This document shows, piece after piece, positions 1-8,072 of a stretch of 64,000 nucleotides of DNA. Source of the DNA: Paraglaciecola chathamensis S18K6 (GTDB taxonomy: Bacteria; Pseudomonadota; Gammaproteobacteria; Enterobacterales; Alteromonadaceae). The stretch's first letter is position 1. Every line of letters begins with the position of its first letter. Location of the stretch: assembly GCA_000314955.1 (NCBI GenBank), contig BAEM01000033.1:186001-250000 (forward strand). The letters are read 5' to 3'. The notes beneath the pieces are model-generated. The model did no database searches, was not told the DNA's origin, and worked only from the letters and a program-made list of their open reading frames with translations. The position numbers and the translations under genes were made by a program.

Positions 1-1
1 A

Positions 2-754
2 AAAAATGAATTTGGTCAAACAACCAAGGCGAGTTATATCCGTATGGATTTGGCAGATCTTGCATCCATACGCCAAGCCGCAAATGAGGTTTTAGCGAAG
101 GTAGCGAAAATTGATGCGCTTATCTGTAATGGGGCCATTGCCCAAATCGCTACTCAGCAGCATACAATCGATGGCTTTGAAAGCCAGCTTGGGGTGAATC
201 ACTACGGTCATTTCTTACTCTGTGGGCTGCTTTTTGCAAGAATTGAAGCATCGCAAGGAAGGATTGTCGTGGTAGCCAGTGAAGGTCACAAAATGGGCTT
301 AAGAACTATTCAGTTTGACGATATGAATTGGGATAAAAACTATCATCCAAATAAGGTCTATAGCCAAAGTAAACTTGCCCAAATGATGTTTGCGTATGAG
401 TTACAAGACAGGATCAAAGCAGCTGGTAAGGGGGTAAAGGTGTACGTGTGTCATCCTGGGGCATCAAACACCTCCCTTATCAGAGACAGTGCAAGTTTTA
501 TGACCCGAATATCTTGGTCGTTCATGGTCAAGATAGGCCTTGCTCAAACGGCTGAAAAAGGCGCCTACCCAGAGGTGATGTGTGCCACTCAAGGGAGCTT
601 GAAAGAACGTGCTTATTATGGCCCTACCGGGCTCATGAACTTCGGTGGACCGGTAGGTGAGGGAAAGCTTGAGTCTTTTGTTCTAGACAAAGCCGTGTTA
701 ACGAAGTTGTGGGCTATTTCTGAGAAAGAAACAGCCTTTAATTGGTCAATTTAG
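2..754 (+). CDS. Short-chain dehydrogenase/reductase, 3' part only (starts before the window)
   Basis: The reading frame is open to the left edge, so the gene begins upstream. The first in-window ATG (44) lies inside the Rossmann fold, not at a start. The N-terminal TGxxxGIG nucleotide-binding loop is therefore missing from view. What remains shows SDR landmarks: the 'DLADLASI' strand after the second beta-alpha unit, 'CNGAI' at the place of the NNAG motif, and the catalytic Tyr-x-x-x-Lys as YSQSK followed by the usual helix. The C-terminal half resembles the retinol-dehydrogenase/WWOX-like long SDRs, which reduce or oxidise carbonyl/alcohol groups with NAD(P)H in the cytoplasm. The substrate cannot be inferred. 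The stop is TAG at 752-754, 35 bp before the next gene. Confidence 0.8.
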   Translation, partial: KNEFGQTTKASYIRMDLADLASIRQAANEVLAKVAKIDALICNGAIAQIATQQHTIDGFESQLGVNHYGHFLLCGLLFARIEASQGRIVVVASEGHKMGLRTIQFDDMNWDKNYHPNKVYSQSKLAQMMFAYELQDRIKAAGKGVKVYVCHPGASNTSLIRDSASFMTRISWSFMVKIGLAQTAEKGAYPEVMCATQGSLKERAYYGPTGLMNFGGPVGEGKLESFVLDKAVLTKLWAISEKETAFNWSI

Positions 755-789
755 CCCAGCTAGTACCAGCTCATGTGTAGGCAACAATA

Positions 790-1566
790 ATGAAAACAGT
801 CATTTTAGCGATAGGAATTTTTATGTTCACACCAGTACTCTCAACAGCCAGCAACAACGGTAATGAGCTGAATGTTGCACAACCGGCTACACACGTTACG
901 AATGGCGTAGCGAAAGGTACTCGTATGGGCGTAGCTAAATGCTCTGGTCTGGACGCAGACCAAGAGGTTGTGCAAGACAGTCAAGGAAACACCTATCAAA
1001 CAGTGCAAATTGGCGGGCAAATTTGGCTCGCTGAAAATCTAAGGACGACGACCTTTCAAGATGGAACGACAGTGAATACGGGGTTTATTCCTGATGATGA
1101 TGAAAAGAACCTTTTACCCTATGGCAGGCTATATGATTGGCATGACGTGGTTGATGAGCGAAATATTTGCCCACCAGGATGGCGTGTCGCCTCAGACAAT
1201 GATTGGAAAGCGCTGGAGCGCACCATTGGCATCGCTGAACCGGAGGTAAACAAAGAAGGCTGGAGAGGACAAAACGACATTGCCATTACGCTTAAAGCTC
1301 ACCAGCCAAACACAGTGTTTAAAGAGTTTGATCAGGCTCAGGTCAATAAGTATCAATTTTCTGCGCGCCCTGCTGGGGTAAAGCTCGCTAACTGGTATCT
1401 CACTCAAGGTATGTATAGCGAATTTTGGACCAGCAGCAGCGCAGCGAAAAAAGAAGCTTACGCGAGAACCTTAGCTTATTCGTGGTGGAATTCACATAAA
1501 GGGGAAATTCGCCGAACAACCCTTAAAAAGAGTTATATGTTGTCGGTTCGATGTGTAAAAAACTAG
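790..1566 (+). CDS. Secreted FISUMP-domain protein (Fibrobacter succinogenes major paralogous domain)
   Basis: A 258-residue protein with a probable signal peptide over residues 1-20 (hydrophobic ILAIGIFMF core, then A/S-rich). From about residue 62 it carries the features of the FISUMP domain (TIGR02145): DSQGNTYQTVQIGGQ-W-AENL near the start, PYGRLYDW in the middle, CPPGWRVA, then AGVKL and FWTSSS, ending in the conserved SVRCVK. This beta-rich domain occurs in cell-surface or periplasmic proteins of Bacteroidetes and marine bacteria. No enzymatic role is established. The 3' end overlaps the lipase-like gene by 16 bp if the latter starts at 1551, which suggests co-transcription. Moderately sure of the family, with no claim about function. 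Confidence 0.75.
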   Translation: MKTVILAIGIFMFTPVLSTASNNGNELNVAQPATHVTNGVAKGTRMGVAKCSGLDADQEVVQDSQGNTYQTVQIGGQIWLAENLRTTTFQDGTTVNTGFIPDDDEKNLLPYGRLYDWHDVVDERNICPPGWRVASDNDWKALERTIGIAEPEVNKEGWRGQNDIAITLKAHQPNTVFKEFDQAQVNKYQFSARPAGVKLANWYLTQGMYSEFWTSSSAAKKEAYARTLAYSWWNSHKGEIRRTTLKKSYMLSVRCVKN

Positions 1567-1589
1567 CTAAAAAAGGAACAGCTACAATC

Positions 1590-2330
1590 GTGAAGGGCAT
1601 GATTTTATGTGCCGTTTTACACCTAATGGGATGCGCTAACTCAAAGACAGACGTTCTAATATATGAACCAGATGATGAGCTAGTTGTGCTTGCTCATGGC
1701 TTGGGAAGAAGTGGCTGGGCAATGTGGCGCTTAGCTCAGCGATTGGAAGACGCTCAGTATAAAGTGTGCCGGTTAGACTACGCCACCTTTGGCGTTAGTG
1801 TTGCTGACGCGCTAGCCGAAACACGTAAACAGATTGATGATTGCACAGCGCAAGCGCCTAAGGTGCATTTTGTCGGGCACTCCCTGGGCGGCTTGGTCAT
1901 TCGTGCTTATTTACAAAATAACCAACAAAACCTGAAAAAAGCGCGAATGGGTCAGGTTGTACTTATTGGCACCCCCAATAAAGGCAGTGAATTAGCTGAC
2001 TATTTAAGTGATTCGTGGTTAATGAACGCGGCAGGGGGAATAACACGGGCATTGGTTACAGGGGATAACAGCTTAGGTAACAAGCTAGATGCCTTAGATG
2101 TAAATTCAGGCCTGAAGTTAGGTGTGATTGCAGGTACAAAACCGTTGGCGCTTACCAGTGCGCGATTTAATGGGCCAAATGACGGTTTGGTCTCGGTCGC
2201 ATCAGCAAGGCTAAGCAACATGAGTGATTTTATTGCAATTGAGGTGAGTCATTCTCAAATGCGCTATAACGCAGAAGTGGCAGAGCAAACGGTACGCTTT
2301 TTACAAACAGCTCATTTCAAGCATGAGTGA
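1590..2330 (+). CDS. Lipase/esterase-like alpha/beta-hydrolase lipoprotein
   Basis: Alpha/beta-hydrolase with a lipoprotein signal: a hydrophobic stretch ending in a lipobox (LMGC) near the N-terminus, so it is probably anchored in an envelope membrane. The nucleophile elbow is GHSLGG. A later NDGLVS segment could supply the Asp and the EVSHSQM segment the His. The 'AHGLGRSGWAMW' segment is the usual oxyanion strand of triacylglycerol-lipase/PGAP1-like hydrolases. The frame is open from an ATG at 1551, inside the preceding gene. GTG 1590 is preferred because AAGGAA lies about 12 bp upstream and the signal peptide then has normal length; ATG 1599 is a third option. A strong hairpin follows. 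The substrate (acyl ester) is an inference from the family. Confidence 0.7.
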   Translation: MKGMILCAVLHLMGCANSKTDVLIYEPDDELVVLAHGLGRSGWAMWRLAQRLEDAQYKVCRLDYATFGVSVADALAETRKQIDDCTAQAPKVHFVGHSLGGLVIRAYLQNNQQNLKKARMGQVVLIGTPNKGSELADYLSDSWLMNAAGGITRALVTGDNSLGNKLDALDVNSGLKLGVIAGTKPLALTSARFNGPNDGLVSVASARLSNMSDFIAIEVSHSQMRYNAEVAEQTVRFLQTAHFKHE

Positions 2331-2375
2331 TACCCATTTCATTAATTAAAGGATTTGGTATAAATGCATCTCATA

Positions 2376-2412
2376 AAAAGCCCCAGACATTGCAATGTCT
2401 GGGGGCTTTTTA
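2376..2412. terminator. Bidirectional intrinsic terminator
   Basis: A long stem (AAAAAGCCCC-AGACAT against ATGTCT-GGGGGCTTTTT, one G bulged) with T-runs on both strands. It lies between the lipase-like gene (plus) and srmB (minus) and can stop transcription from both sides. Confidence 0.85.
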
Positions 2413-2483
2413 AGGTTGTAGGTTTCACCAACAAATTATTGGCTCGTTGCTACCAAGCTAAATACAGCGCTTAAAGGGAAGGG

Positions 2484-3722
2484 CTAACTGCGATTCTTTT
2501 TCTTTTTGGCTTTTTTCTTTAACGGGATCCCGGCGGCTTTTTTCGCACGCTTGCTGATCTTTCTTTTGGCTGGTGGCTTCGCTTCTTTGTTTTTCGGGCG
2601 TAGTTCGTCTATCACTCGGCGCTTAAGGGGCTGCTCGGTGTAACGTTCGATTTTCGGTACTATGGCAATGTCATGCGCTTCTACCAAGGAGATAGCGGTG
2701 CCCTTATTGCCTGCGCGGCCTGTACGGCCGATACGATGCACATAAACATCTGCGGTGCGCGGCATATCATAGTTAATGACATGGCTGATGTTTTCAACAT
2801 CAATACCCCGCGCGGCGACATCGGTGGCAATTAATATTTTGACTTCACCAGAGCGGAATTTGGCCATCGACAAATTACGTTTGTCTTGGGGCATTTCACC
2901 TTGTAGCCAGCACACCGTAAAACCGTCACGCTCAAGAATTTGCTTTAACTCGTTTAAGCGGTCACGGGTTTTTACAAACACCACGGCAGATTCTACTTGA
3001 TGGGTAAGAATGTGCTTTAACAAAGCATATTTATGTTTTGCATCGTCGGCCAGATGCAACCATTGGTGAATCTTTCCTTGTTCTTTGCGACTTGAAGCGG
3101 CTTCTAATTCTACTGGATCGTTGAGTATGTCTTTGGCAAAACGACTAATGCCGGCACCCTCTAAGGTAGCAGAGAACAACATGCTTTGTTTACGCCAGCG
3201 AGCTTCTGCTGAAATTTGATTGACGATGGATGAGAACCCCATATCTAGCATGCGGTCAGCTTCATCTAAGATCAGGCATTCAATATCGCGACAATCAAAG
3301 CTTTCTTGTTCTATGTGTTCAAACAAACGACCTGGTGTGGCAACTAATATATCGAGGTTTTTTTCAAGCGTGTCTTTGTCGGTACCGTAGTTAATGCCAC
3401 CTGTTATAACGCCGCATACTATGTCTGTGTAGCGACTTAACTCAAGCGCTTGGTTGTACACCTGCTGGGCAAGCTCTCGGGTCGGCGTTAAAATCAAAAT
3501 ACGCGTTGAGCCCGGGTGACGGCGCGGGTAGTCGAGTAAAAATTGGCATACAGGCAATAGAAACGCAGCGGTTTTGCCGGTGCCCGTTGGGGCGGACGCG
3601 AGTATGTCTTTGCCTTCCATCGCCGCAGGAATAACCAACTGTTGAATACTGGTAGGTTCGCTGTAGCCTAAATCGGCGACTGCGCGGCAAAGTTCATCAT
3701 CTAATTCTAATTGCTCAAACAT
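2484..3722 (-). CDS. srmB: DEAD-box ATP-dependent RNA helicase SrmB
   Basis: A 412-residue DEAD-box helicase with all core motifs in order: the Q-motif region (PTSIQQ), motif I APTGTGKT, motif Ia PTRELA, motif II DEAD (LDEADRML), motif III SAT, and motif VI HRIGRTGRAG. A lysine-rich basic tail closes the protein. The overall pattern (RWRKQSMLFSATLEG, IHQWLHLADD, VIDELRPK) matches SrmB rather than RhlE, RhlB or DeaD. SrmB unwinds rRNA during early 50S subunit assembly in the cytoplasm. The gene stands alone, in the same direction as the dUTPase-like and cca genes but 87 bp away. Family assignment is firm and the SrmB label is strongly supported. Confidence 0.93.
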   Translation of the reverse strand: MFEQLELDDELCRAVADLGYSEPTSIQQLVIPAAMEGKDILASAPTGTGKTAAFLLPVCQFLLDYPRRHPGSTRILILTPTRELAQQVYNQALELSRYTDIVCGVITGGINYGTDKDTLEKNLDILVATPGRLFEHIEQESFDCRDIECLILDEADRMLDMGFSSIVNQISAEARWRKQSMLFSATLEGAGISRFAKDILNDPVELEAASSRKEQGKIHQWLHLADDAKHKYALLKHILTHQVESAVVFVKTRDRLNELKQILERDGFTVCWLQGEMPQDKRNLSMAKFRSGEVKILIATDVAARGIDVENISHVINYDMPRTADVYVHRIGRTGRAGNKGTAISLVEAHDIAIVPKIERYTEQPLKRRVIDELRPKNKEAKPPAKRKISKRAKKAAGIPLKKKAKKKKNRS

Positions 3723-3809
3723 GGCGTATATATGCTTCTTAACGTTGTACTTAATATTAAGGAGACCAGAAGTGTGTTCAGCCCCCGAGAATTTGTGCTA
3801 ACTGCCTAA

Positions 3810-4466
3810 CTAGTTGCTAGGGTAGCGCTGTTGTAACCCTTGATAAACCTGATCGCTGTAATCGGGCAGGGCTATATCTAGGGCGTTTAATACCTCGACT
3901 AGGTGCTCGTTGTCTTCACGGCCGTTCCATAGCTTTAAATAGGAACCTTCTTTGTAGCCGTTATCTTGACGGAAGAAGTTTAGAACATTTTTGCCCACAT
4001 ATTGACGATAAAGCTCGTCGGCGTTCATCTCTGCCTGCTCAACAATTTTGATAAACAAAGGTACGTCAAAACGATTGGCGGCGCACAAACCTGCCATGAG
4101 TTGTAAATTATCGAGTATATCTAAGCGAGTGAAATCATAGTCTTTGCCATCAAAGGTGACACTGCTTGTATTTGATGCAAGCTGCTGGGCAATCGTGCTA
4201 GAGGATTGCTCTATGTCGCCTTCAAACTGAATGATGATTGACGATAACGCAAAATGCCAAATATCGACTAATTCCATCTGCAATTGAGGTAAGTCTTTAT
4301 GTTGGGCTTTCCACCACTTCCACCCATGGTGCTCAATGCCTTCAACCGATTCAATCATAGCGGCGCGTAAATACGCATAGTTTGCGCTAAGCCATTGAGG
4401 GTTTACTTTACGGTTCATGCCGTCTTGCAGTGTTAGCATGGTGTTTAATTGAGTGGTGGATAACAT
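3810..4466 (-). CDS. Dimeric (all-alpha) dUTPase-like nucleotide pyrophosphohydrolase
   Basis: 218 residues, all-helical, of the dUTPase_2 type (the trypanosomatid/phage dimeric dUTPase family), unrelated to trimeric Dut. The metal-binding motifs are visible: E39-x-x-E42 in the helix before GWKWWK, and E65-x-x-D68 in MELVDIWHF. The family hydrolyses dUTP (and dUDP) to dUMP, removing dUTP from the precursor pool. In marine gammaproteobacteria such genes exist beside the normal dut, so this one may be supplementary. Start ATG 4466 has AAGG seven bases upstream. It lies 54 bp after cca in the same orientation, so it may share transcripts with it. Exact substrate preference is inferred from the family. 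Confidence 0.8.
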   Translation of the reverse strand: MLSTTQLNTMLTLQDGMNRKVNPQWLSANYAYLRAAMIESVEGIEHHGWKWWKAQHKDLPQLQMELVDIWHFALSSIIIQFEGDIEQSSSTIAQQLASNTSSVTFDGKDYDFTRLDILDNLQLMAGLCAANRFDVPLFIKIVEQAEMNADELYRQYVGKNVLNFFRQDNGYKEGSYLKLWNGREDNEHLVEVLNALDIALPDYSDQVYQGLQQRYPSN

Positions 4467-4520
4467 GGTAAGCCTTGTGTGTTCTGTTTATCGTTTGAGT
4501 GCTACAAAAGCGGCTGACTA

Positions 4521-5738
4521 TTATGCCACGTTTGCAGCAATAGCATGAATGCGTTTTTGCCTCAGTTGCTGTTTTATTTCTGCACCCTTGTAACCAGCCT
4601 GCACTATTTCTTGTACGTTTACCTCTTTGGCGACCAAATATGCCTGCCAAATGTAATCTGCATTAGGGTAATCGCGTTCTTCAAAACCGGTTCTGCCTTT
4701 GGCATCGGCGGTGCAGGCTAATAGTAAATCGGCAAAGCGTTCTGGTTTACGCCACACGTCGCACTTATCGAGAAAATCGTTAATGGTCGCCGGCTTTAGC
4801 TTAAAGGCATGATGCACATGACTATGGAACTCACTCGTTAATAGGGCTAAATCACGACAATCGTTGGGTACTTTTACTCTTTCGCAAAGCGTGTTTATGG
4901 GCGCAAGGCCAAGTTTTTCGTGGCCTTTATGAGACGGCCATAACGCCGGATCTGTTAGGCCCTTACCTAAATCGTGGACGAGGGCGGCAAATCTTACGCT
5001 GAGTTTATTTGAAACGCGCACTGACTGCTCAAGTACCATCATGCTGTGAACACCTGTGTCTATTTCTGGATGCCATTTTGCTGGGTTAGGAATGCCCCAT
5101 AAGCAATCCAGTTCAGGAAACCACACCTTAAGCGCACCGCATTCTCGCAGGGTTTCAAAATACACTTGAGGGGTGTCTTCTAGTAGGCTATTTGCTGTTT
5201 CGACCCACACACGCTCGGCACTTAAATGACTAAGCTCGCCTGATCGCGTGATGTTAGCCATGAGGGCTTTGGTTTCATCTGCAATAGTAAAGCCGTAACT
5301 GGCGTAGCGGGCAGCAAAGCGTGCCACGCGCAATACGCGTAGTGGGTCTTCTTCAAAGGCATCAGACACATGGCGCAATACGCGGTTTTTCAGGTCTTGT
5401 TGACCGTTGAAAGGGTCGATAATGGCACCCTTATCGTCCATCGCCATGGCGTTTACGGTTAGGTCTCGGCGCAGTAAATCTTGTTCAAGAGTAACGCTGG
5501 TGGAAGTATCGCATTCAAAGCCTGCATAGCCTTGGCCTGTCTTACGTTCAGTGCGGGCCAACGCATACTCTTGCTGGGTTTTGGGATGTAAAAATACGGG
5601 GAAGTCTTTGCCCACTTGTTGATAGCCTTGTGCCAGCATGTCTGCTTCGCTGGCTCCAACGACGACCCAATCTTGGTCTTTTACTGGCCGCTCAAGCAGT
5701 TTGTCGCGTACGGCCCCACCTACTAAATATACTTGCAT
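4521..5738 (-). CDS. cca: Multifunctional CCA tRNA nucleotidyltransferase with HD domain
   Basis: Adds and repairs the 3'-CCA end of tRNAs. The N-terminal class II nucleotidyltransferase head has GGAVRD (residues 7-12) and the carboxylate pair D21-x-D23 in KDQDW. It is followed by the ERTERK and RRDLTVNAM motifs that select CTP/ATP. The HD phosphohydrolase motif (LVHDLGKG) and the EFHSHVHH segment show that it is the long gammaproteobacterial form (405 residues), with 2',3'-cyclic phosphodiesterase/phosphatase activity known for that form. The frame is open further upstream to 5900, but ATG 5738 is the start: AAGGTG precedes it and the protein then begins at MQVYLVGG as in homologues. Confidence 0.95.
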   Translation of the reverse strand: MQVYLVGGAVRDKLLERPVKDQDWVVVGASEADMLAQGYQQVGKDFPVFLHPKTQQEYALARTERKTGQGYAGFECDTSTSVTLEQDLLRRDLTVNAMAMDDKGAIIDPFNGQQDLKNRVLRHVSDAFEEDPLRVLRVARFAARYASYGFTIADETKALMANITRSGELSHLSAERVWVETANSLLEDTPQVYFETLRECGALKVWFPELDCLWGIPNPAKWHPEIDTGVHSMMVLEQSVRVSNKLSVRFAALVHDLGKGLTDPALWPSHKGHEKLGLAPINTLCERVKVPNDCRDLALLTSEFHSHVHHAFKLKPATINDFLDKCDVWRKPERFADLLLACTADAKGRTGFEERDYPNADYIWQAYLVAKEVNVQEIVQAGYKGAEIKQQLRQKRIHAIAANVA

Positions 5739-5985
5739 ATACACCTTAAATATTAGAATCAGCCTATTATGCCTGATTAACGTGGCGAGCAAAAATGACG
5801 AATAAGCATAAAAGTACTGAGAGATTGTACTTACTCGTAATGAAAGGCCTGTAAGCGTACAGCATGGGTAAGAATCACCCGCCCGAAATTCTGTCGACAT
5901 TCAATATCTCTTACCTTTGACAAGTTTGCATGAAGTCGTTAGTTTATCTTTCGCTTTTCCTCAATCGGCCACTAGAACCGCAGCT

Positions 5986-6897
5986 ATGTATCTTAATTAT
6001 TTCGGACTTTCAGATAATCCGTTCTCCATCGCGCCTAATCCTGCTTACTTATACATGAGCCCAAGACACAAAGAAGCGCTTGCCCATTTGACCTTCGGTT
6101 TAAGGGAAAGTGGTGGTTTTGTGATGTTAACGGGAGAAGTAGGGACAGGTAAAACCACTGTGTCTCGCAAGTTATTACAGCAGTTGCCCGACAATACTCA
6201 AGTAGCCATGGTATTGAACCCGACCTTATCTGCGATTGAACTGCTTGCCACAATTTGTGATGAGCTGGGAATTGATTATCAATATGAGCGAGCGAGTCTT
6301 AAATACTTTACCGATTTGATCCTCAACAAGTTGGTAAGTAATCACAACAGCGGTTTGAATACTATTTTAATTGTGGATGAAGCTCAGCATTTATTACCCG
6401 AAGTATTGGAGCAACTCCGTTTATTGACAAACCTCGAAACGAACCGTGAAAAGTTACTCAAAGTGGTGTTAATTGGCCAACCTGAACTGCAGCAATTGTT
6501 GAAACGAAATGAATTACGTCAATTAGCTCAGCGCATCACTGCGCGCTATCACTTGTTACCGCTTACCTCTAGTGAAGTAAAAGCCTACATTCATCATCGT
6601 TTAGGCGTAGCAAGTGGCGATAGCAGTGTTTTCAGTGCAGGGGCCCTAGGCGCTGTTTACCAAGTAACAGGCGGGATCCCAAGAGTGATTAATTTGCTTT
6701 GTGACCGCGCACTAACCCTTACTTTCACAAAACAAGCGCCTGTGGTGCATACCCACATTTTTTATGCCGCCGCTGAGCAAATTTTAGGGGCAGACGTGGT
6801 GGCCCAGCGCCGAGGAAAGCAGCGTAAGATACTGCTCGTTGGCTTATTTGCAGTGGCGTTTGGCCTAGGCTTTTTTGGAGGCAGTTGGTATGGATAA
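5986..6897 (+). CDS. gspA: GspA/ExeA-type AAA ATPase of the type II secretion system
   Basis: A 303-residue ATPase starting MYLNYFGL..PFSI, the canonical opening of ExeA/GspA proteins. Walker A is GEVGTGKTT (residues 50-58) and Walker B is ILIVDEAQ (about 128-134). The usual AAA sensor region (VVLIGQPEL) and a DUF2075-like helical part follow. A single membrane segment sits at the extreme C-terminus (about 283-302). ExeA with ExeB helps the secretin GspD reach and assemble in the outer membrane through peptidoglycan. Long ExeA proteins continue into a periplasmic peptidoglycan-binding domain; this one stops directly after the membrane helix. TTG 5917 would give a longer product but extends beyond the conserved start. 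It overlaps gspB by 8 bp. Confidence 0.85.
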   Translation: MYLNYFGLSDNPFSIAPNPAYLYMSPRHKEALAHLTFGLRESGGFVMLTGEVGTGKTTVSRKLLQQLPDNTQVAMVLNPTLSAIELLATICDELGIDYQYERASLKYFTDLILNKLVSNHNSGLNTILIVDEAQHLLPEVLEQLRLLTNLETNREKLLKVVLIGQPELQQLLKRNELRQLAQRITARYHLLPLTSSEVKAYIHHRLGVASGDSSVFSAGALGAVYQVTGGIPRVINLLCDRALTLTFTKQAPVVHTHIFYAAAEQILGADVVAQRRGKQRKILLVGLFAVAFGLGFFGGSWYG

Positions 6898-7951
6898 TTT
6901 ACTCAATATCGACGCATTAACGCCTGGCATGGTGATAGTGAAGATCACTCAGCAAAATGGACCGATTAAAATTCGTAAGTCTGGCTTGGTAACAAGCGTG
7001 GAGATGGTCACCGGGTTAGCTGAAATGGGTGTTCAACAGGTGGAAATTGATCCAGCGCAAACCGTTGAAATTGAACGCCCGAAAATTCAAAAGTCACAAA
7101 CCCAAGAATTGTTAGAAAGTGATCGCGTTGGCGCCCATGGTGCAGATGCAGCGGTTTCTGATCAGTTTAATCGCAGTTTATTCTTACCCTCGGTACAAGC
7201 ATTGCCATCACGTTGGCAATACTACACAACACCCATAGTACAAGGTTTACTGGTGGTGTTATTGGGTTTTGCACTGGGCTGGGGCGCAGCCCTAGCGCCG
7301 ACGTTATTGGCAAAGTTAAACACGCCTGCGCCTCAAGCGAGTCTTCCTGTCGCTTTACCAGACGCCGCAGATACAGGTGAAGAAAAACACAAACAAAAAG
7401 AAAAAGTAATCGCCAACAAAGCGCCAAAAACTCAAACTAATACAACAACCCCAGAGGTTGCTCAGGAGGCTTTTAACCATCAATCTGCAAGCCAAGCGCA
7501 GCAAGAAGAACCTGCTTTGAGTGCTGCGGTGAATGATTCTGGAAATGTTAAAAGTAATGCGCCTCAAATCGCGGCCACGACTGAACCTAATGTTGCAGGC
7601 GAGCCAGAGCCAAGAATATCCGCTGATTTATTGAAACGCTTTGAAAAAGCGATTACCGAATTAGACAAAGAACCTGCGCAACCGTTTGAAACAACGCAAA
7701 CCAAAAGCGAAGATACACCGCGTATCGATCAGCTGCCGGCTTGGGTGTTAACTCAACTGCCGCCGATGGTATTTTCAACCCATATGTATGCGTCTTCAGC
7801 ACAAGATAGGTGGGTTAAAGTGAATGGAAAAAGCCTACATGAAGGGGACATCATCGCCGAAAAAGTGCGTATAGTGCATATTGAGCCGCAGAACGTGATC
7901 CTAAATTATCAAGGGCAAACGTTTAGTATGTCGGCGTTAAGTGAGTGGTAA
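6890..7951 (+). CDS. gspB: GspB-like general secretion protein with a DUF3391-like cytoplasmic domain
   Basis: 353 residues. Residues 1-65 look like a DUF3391 domain ('ALTPGM' followed by KSGLV.S.E and GVQQVEID), otherwise known from the N-terminus of HD-GYP phosphodiesterases. One membrane helix follows (about 115-138), then a long Q/A/T/E-rich periplasmic linker. The C-terminal domain (about 285-353; DQLPAWVLTQLP..VFSTHMYAS..RWVKVNG) is the GspB (T2SSB) fold. It should act with GspA in placing the type II secretin. ATG 6890 is preceded by GGAG at the right spacing and overlaps gspA, so the two are translationally coupled. An in-frame TTG at 6875 is less likely. Confidence 0.82.
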   Translation: MDNLLNIDALTPGMVIVKITQQNGPIKIRKSGLVTSVEMVTGLAEMGVQQVEIDPAQTVEIERPKIQKSQTQELLESDRVGAHGADAAVSDQFNRSLFLPSVQALPSRWQYYTTPIVQGLLVVLLGFALGWGAALAPTLLAKLNTPAPQASLPVALPDAADTGEEKHKQKEKVIANKAPKTQTNTTTPEVAQEAFNHQSASQAQQEEPALSAAVNDSGNVKSNAPQIAATTEPNVAGEPEPRISADLLKRFEKAITELDKEPAQPFETTQTKSEDTPRIDQLPAWVLTQLPPMVFSTHMYASSAQDRWVKVNGKSLHEGDIIAEKVRIVHIEPQNVILNYQGQTFSMSALSEW

Positions 7952-7991
7952 GTGCATAAGAGCGCCGACCACCACGTAAAAAGTATGATTA

Positions 7992-8016
7992 CATAGTAAA
8001 ACCAGTTTTTACTATG
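7992..8016. repeat. Perfect inverted repeat between gspB and the solute-binding gene
   Basis: CATAGTAAAA and TTTTACTATG form a perfect 10-bp stem around a 5-nt loop (CCAGT). There is no T-run after it on the plus strand, so a regulator-binding site or a weak terminator are both possible. It lies 40 bp after gspB and 57 bp before the next start. Confidence 0.55.
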
Positions 8017-8072
8017 CATAATGCCTGCTATACCCAGAGTTTTCCTTCCACAACTATGGATATTGCACAGAT

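Noticed and set aside
5739..5900. 54-residue N-terminal extension of CCA
   Set aside because: ATG 5738 has a good ribosome-binding site and matches the conserved start of the family; the extension has no similarity.
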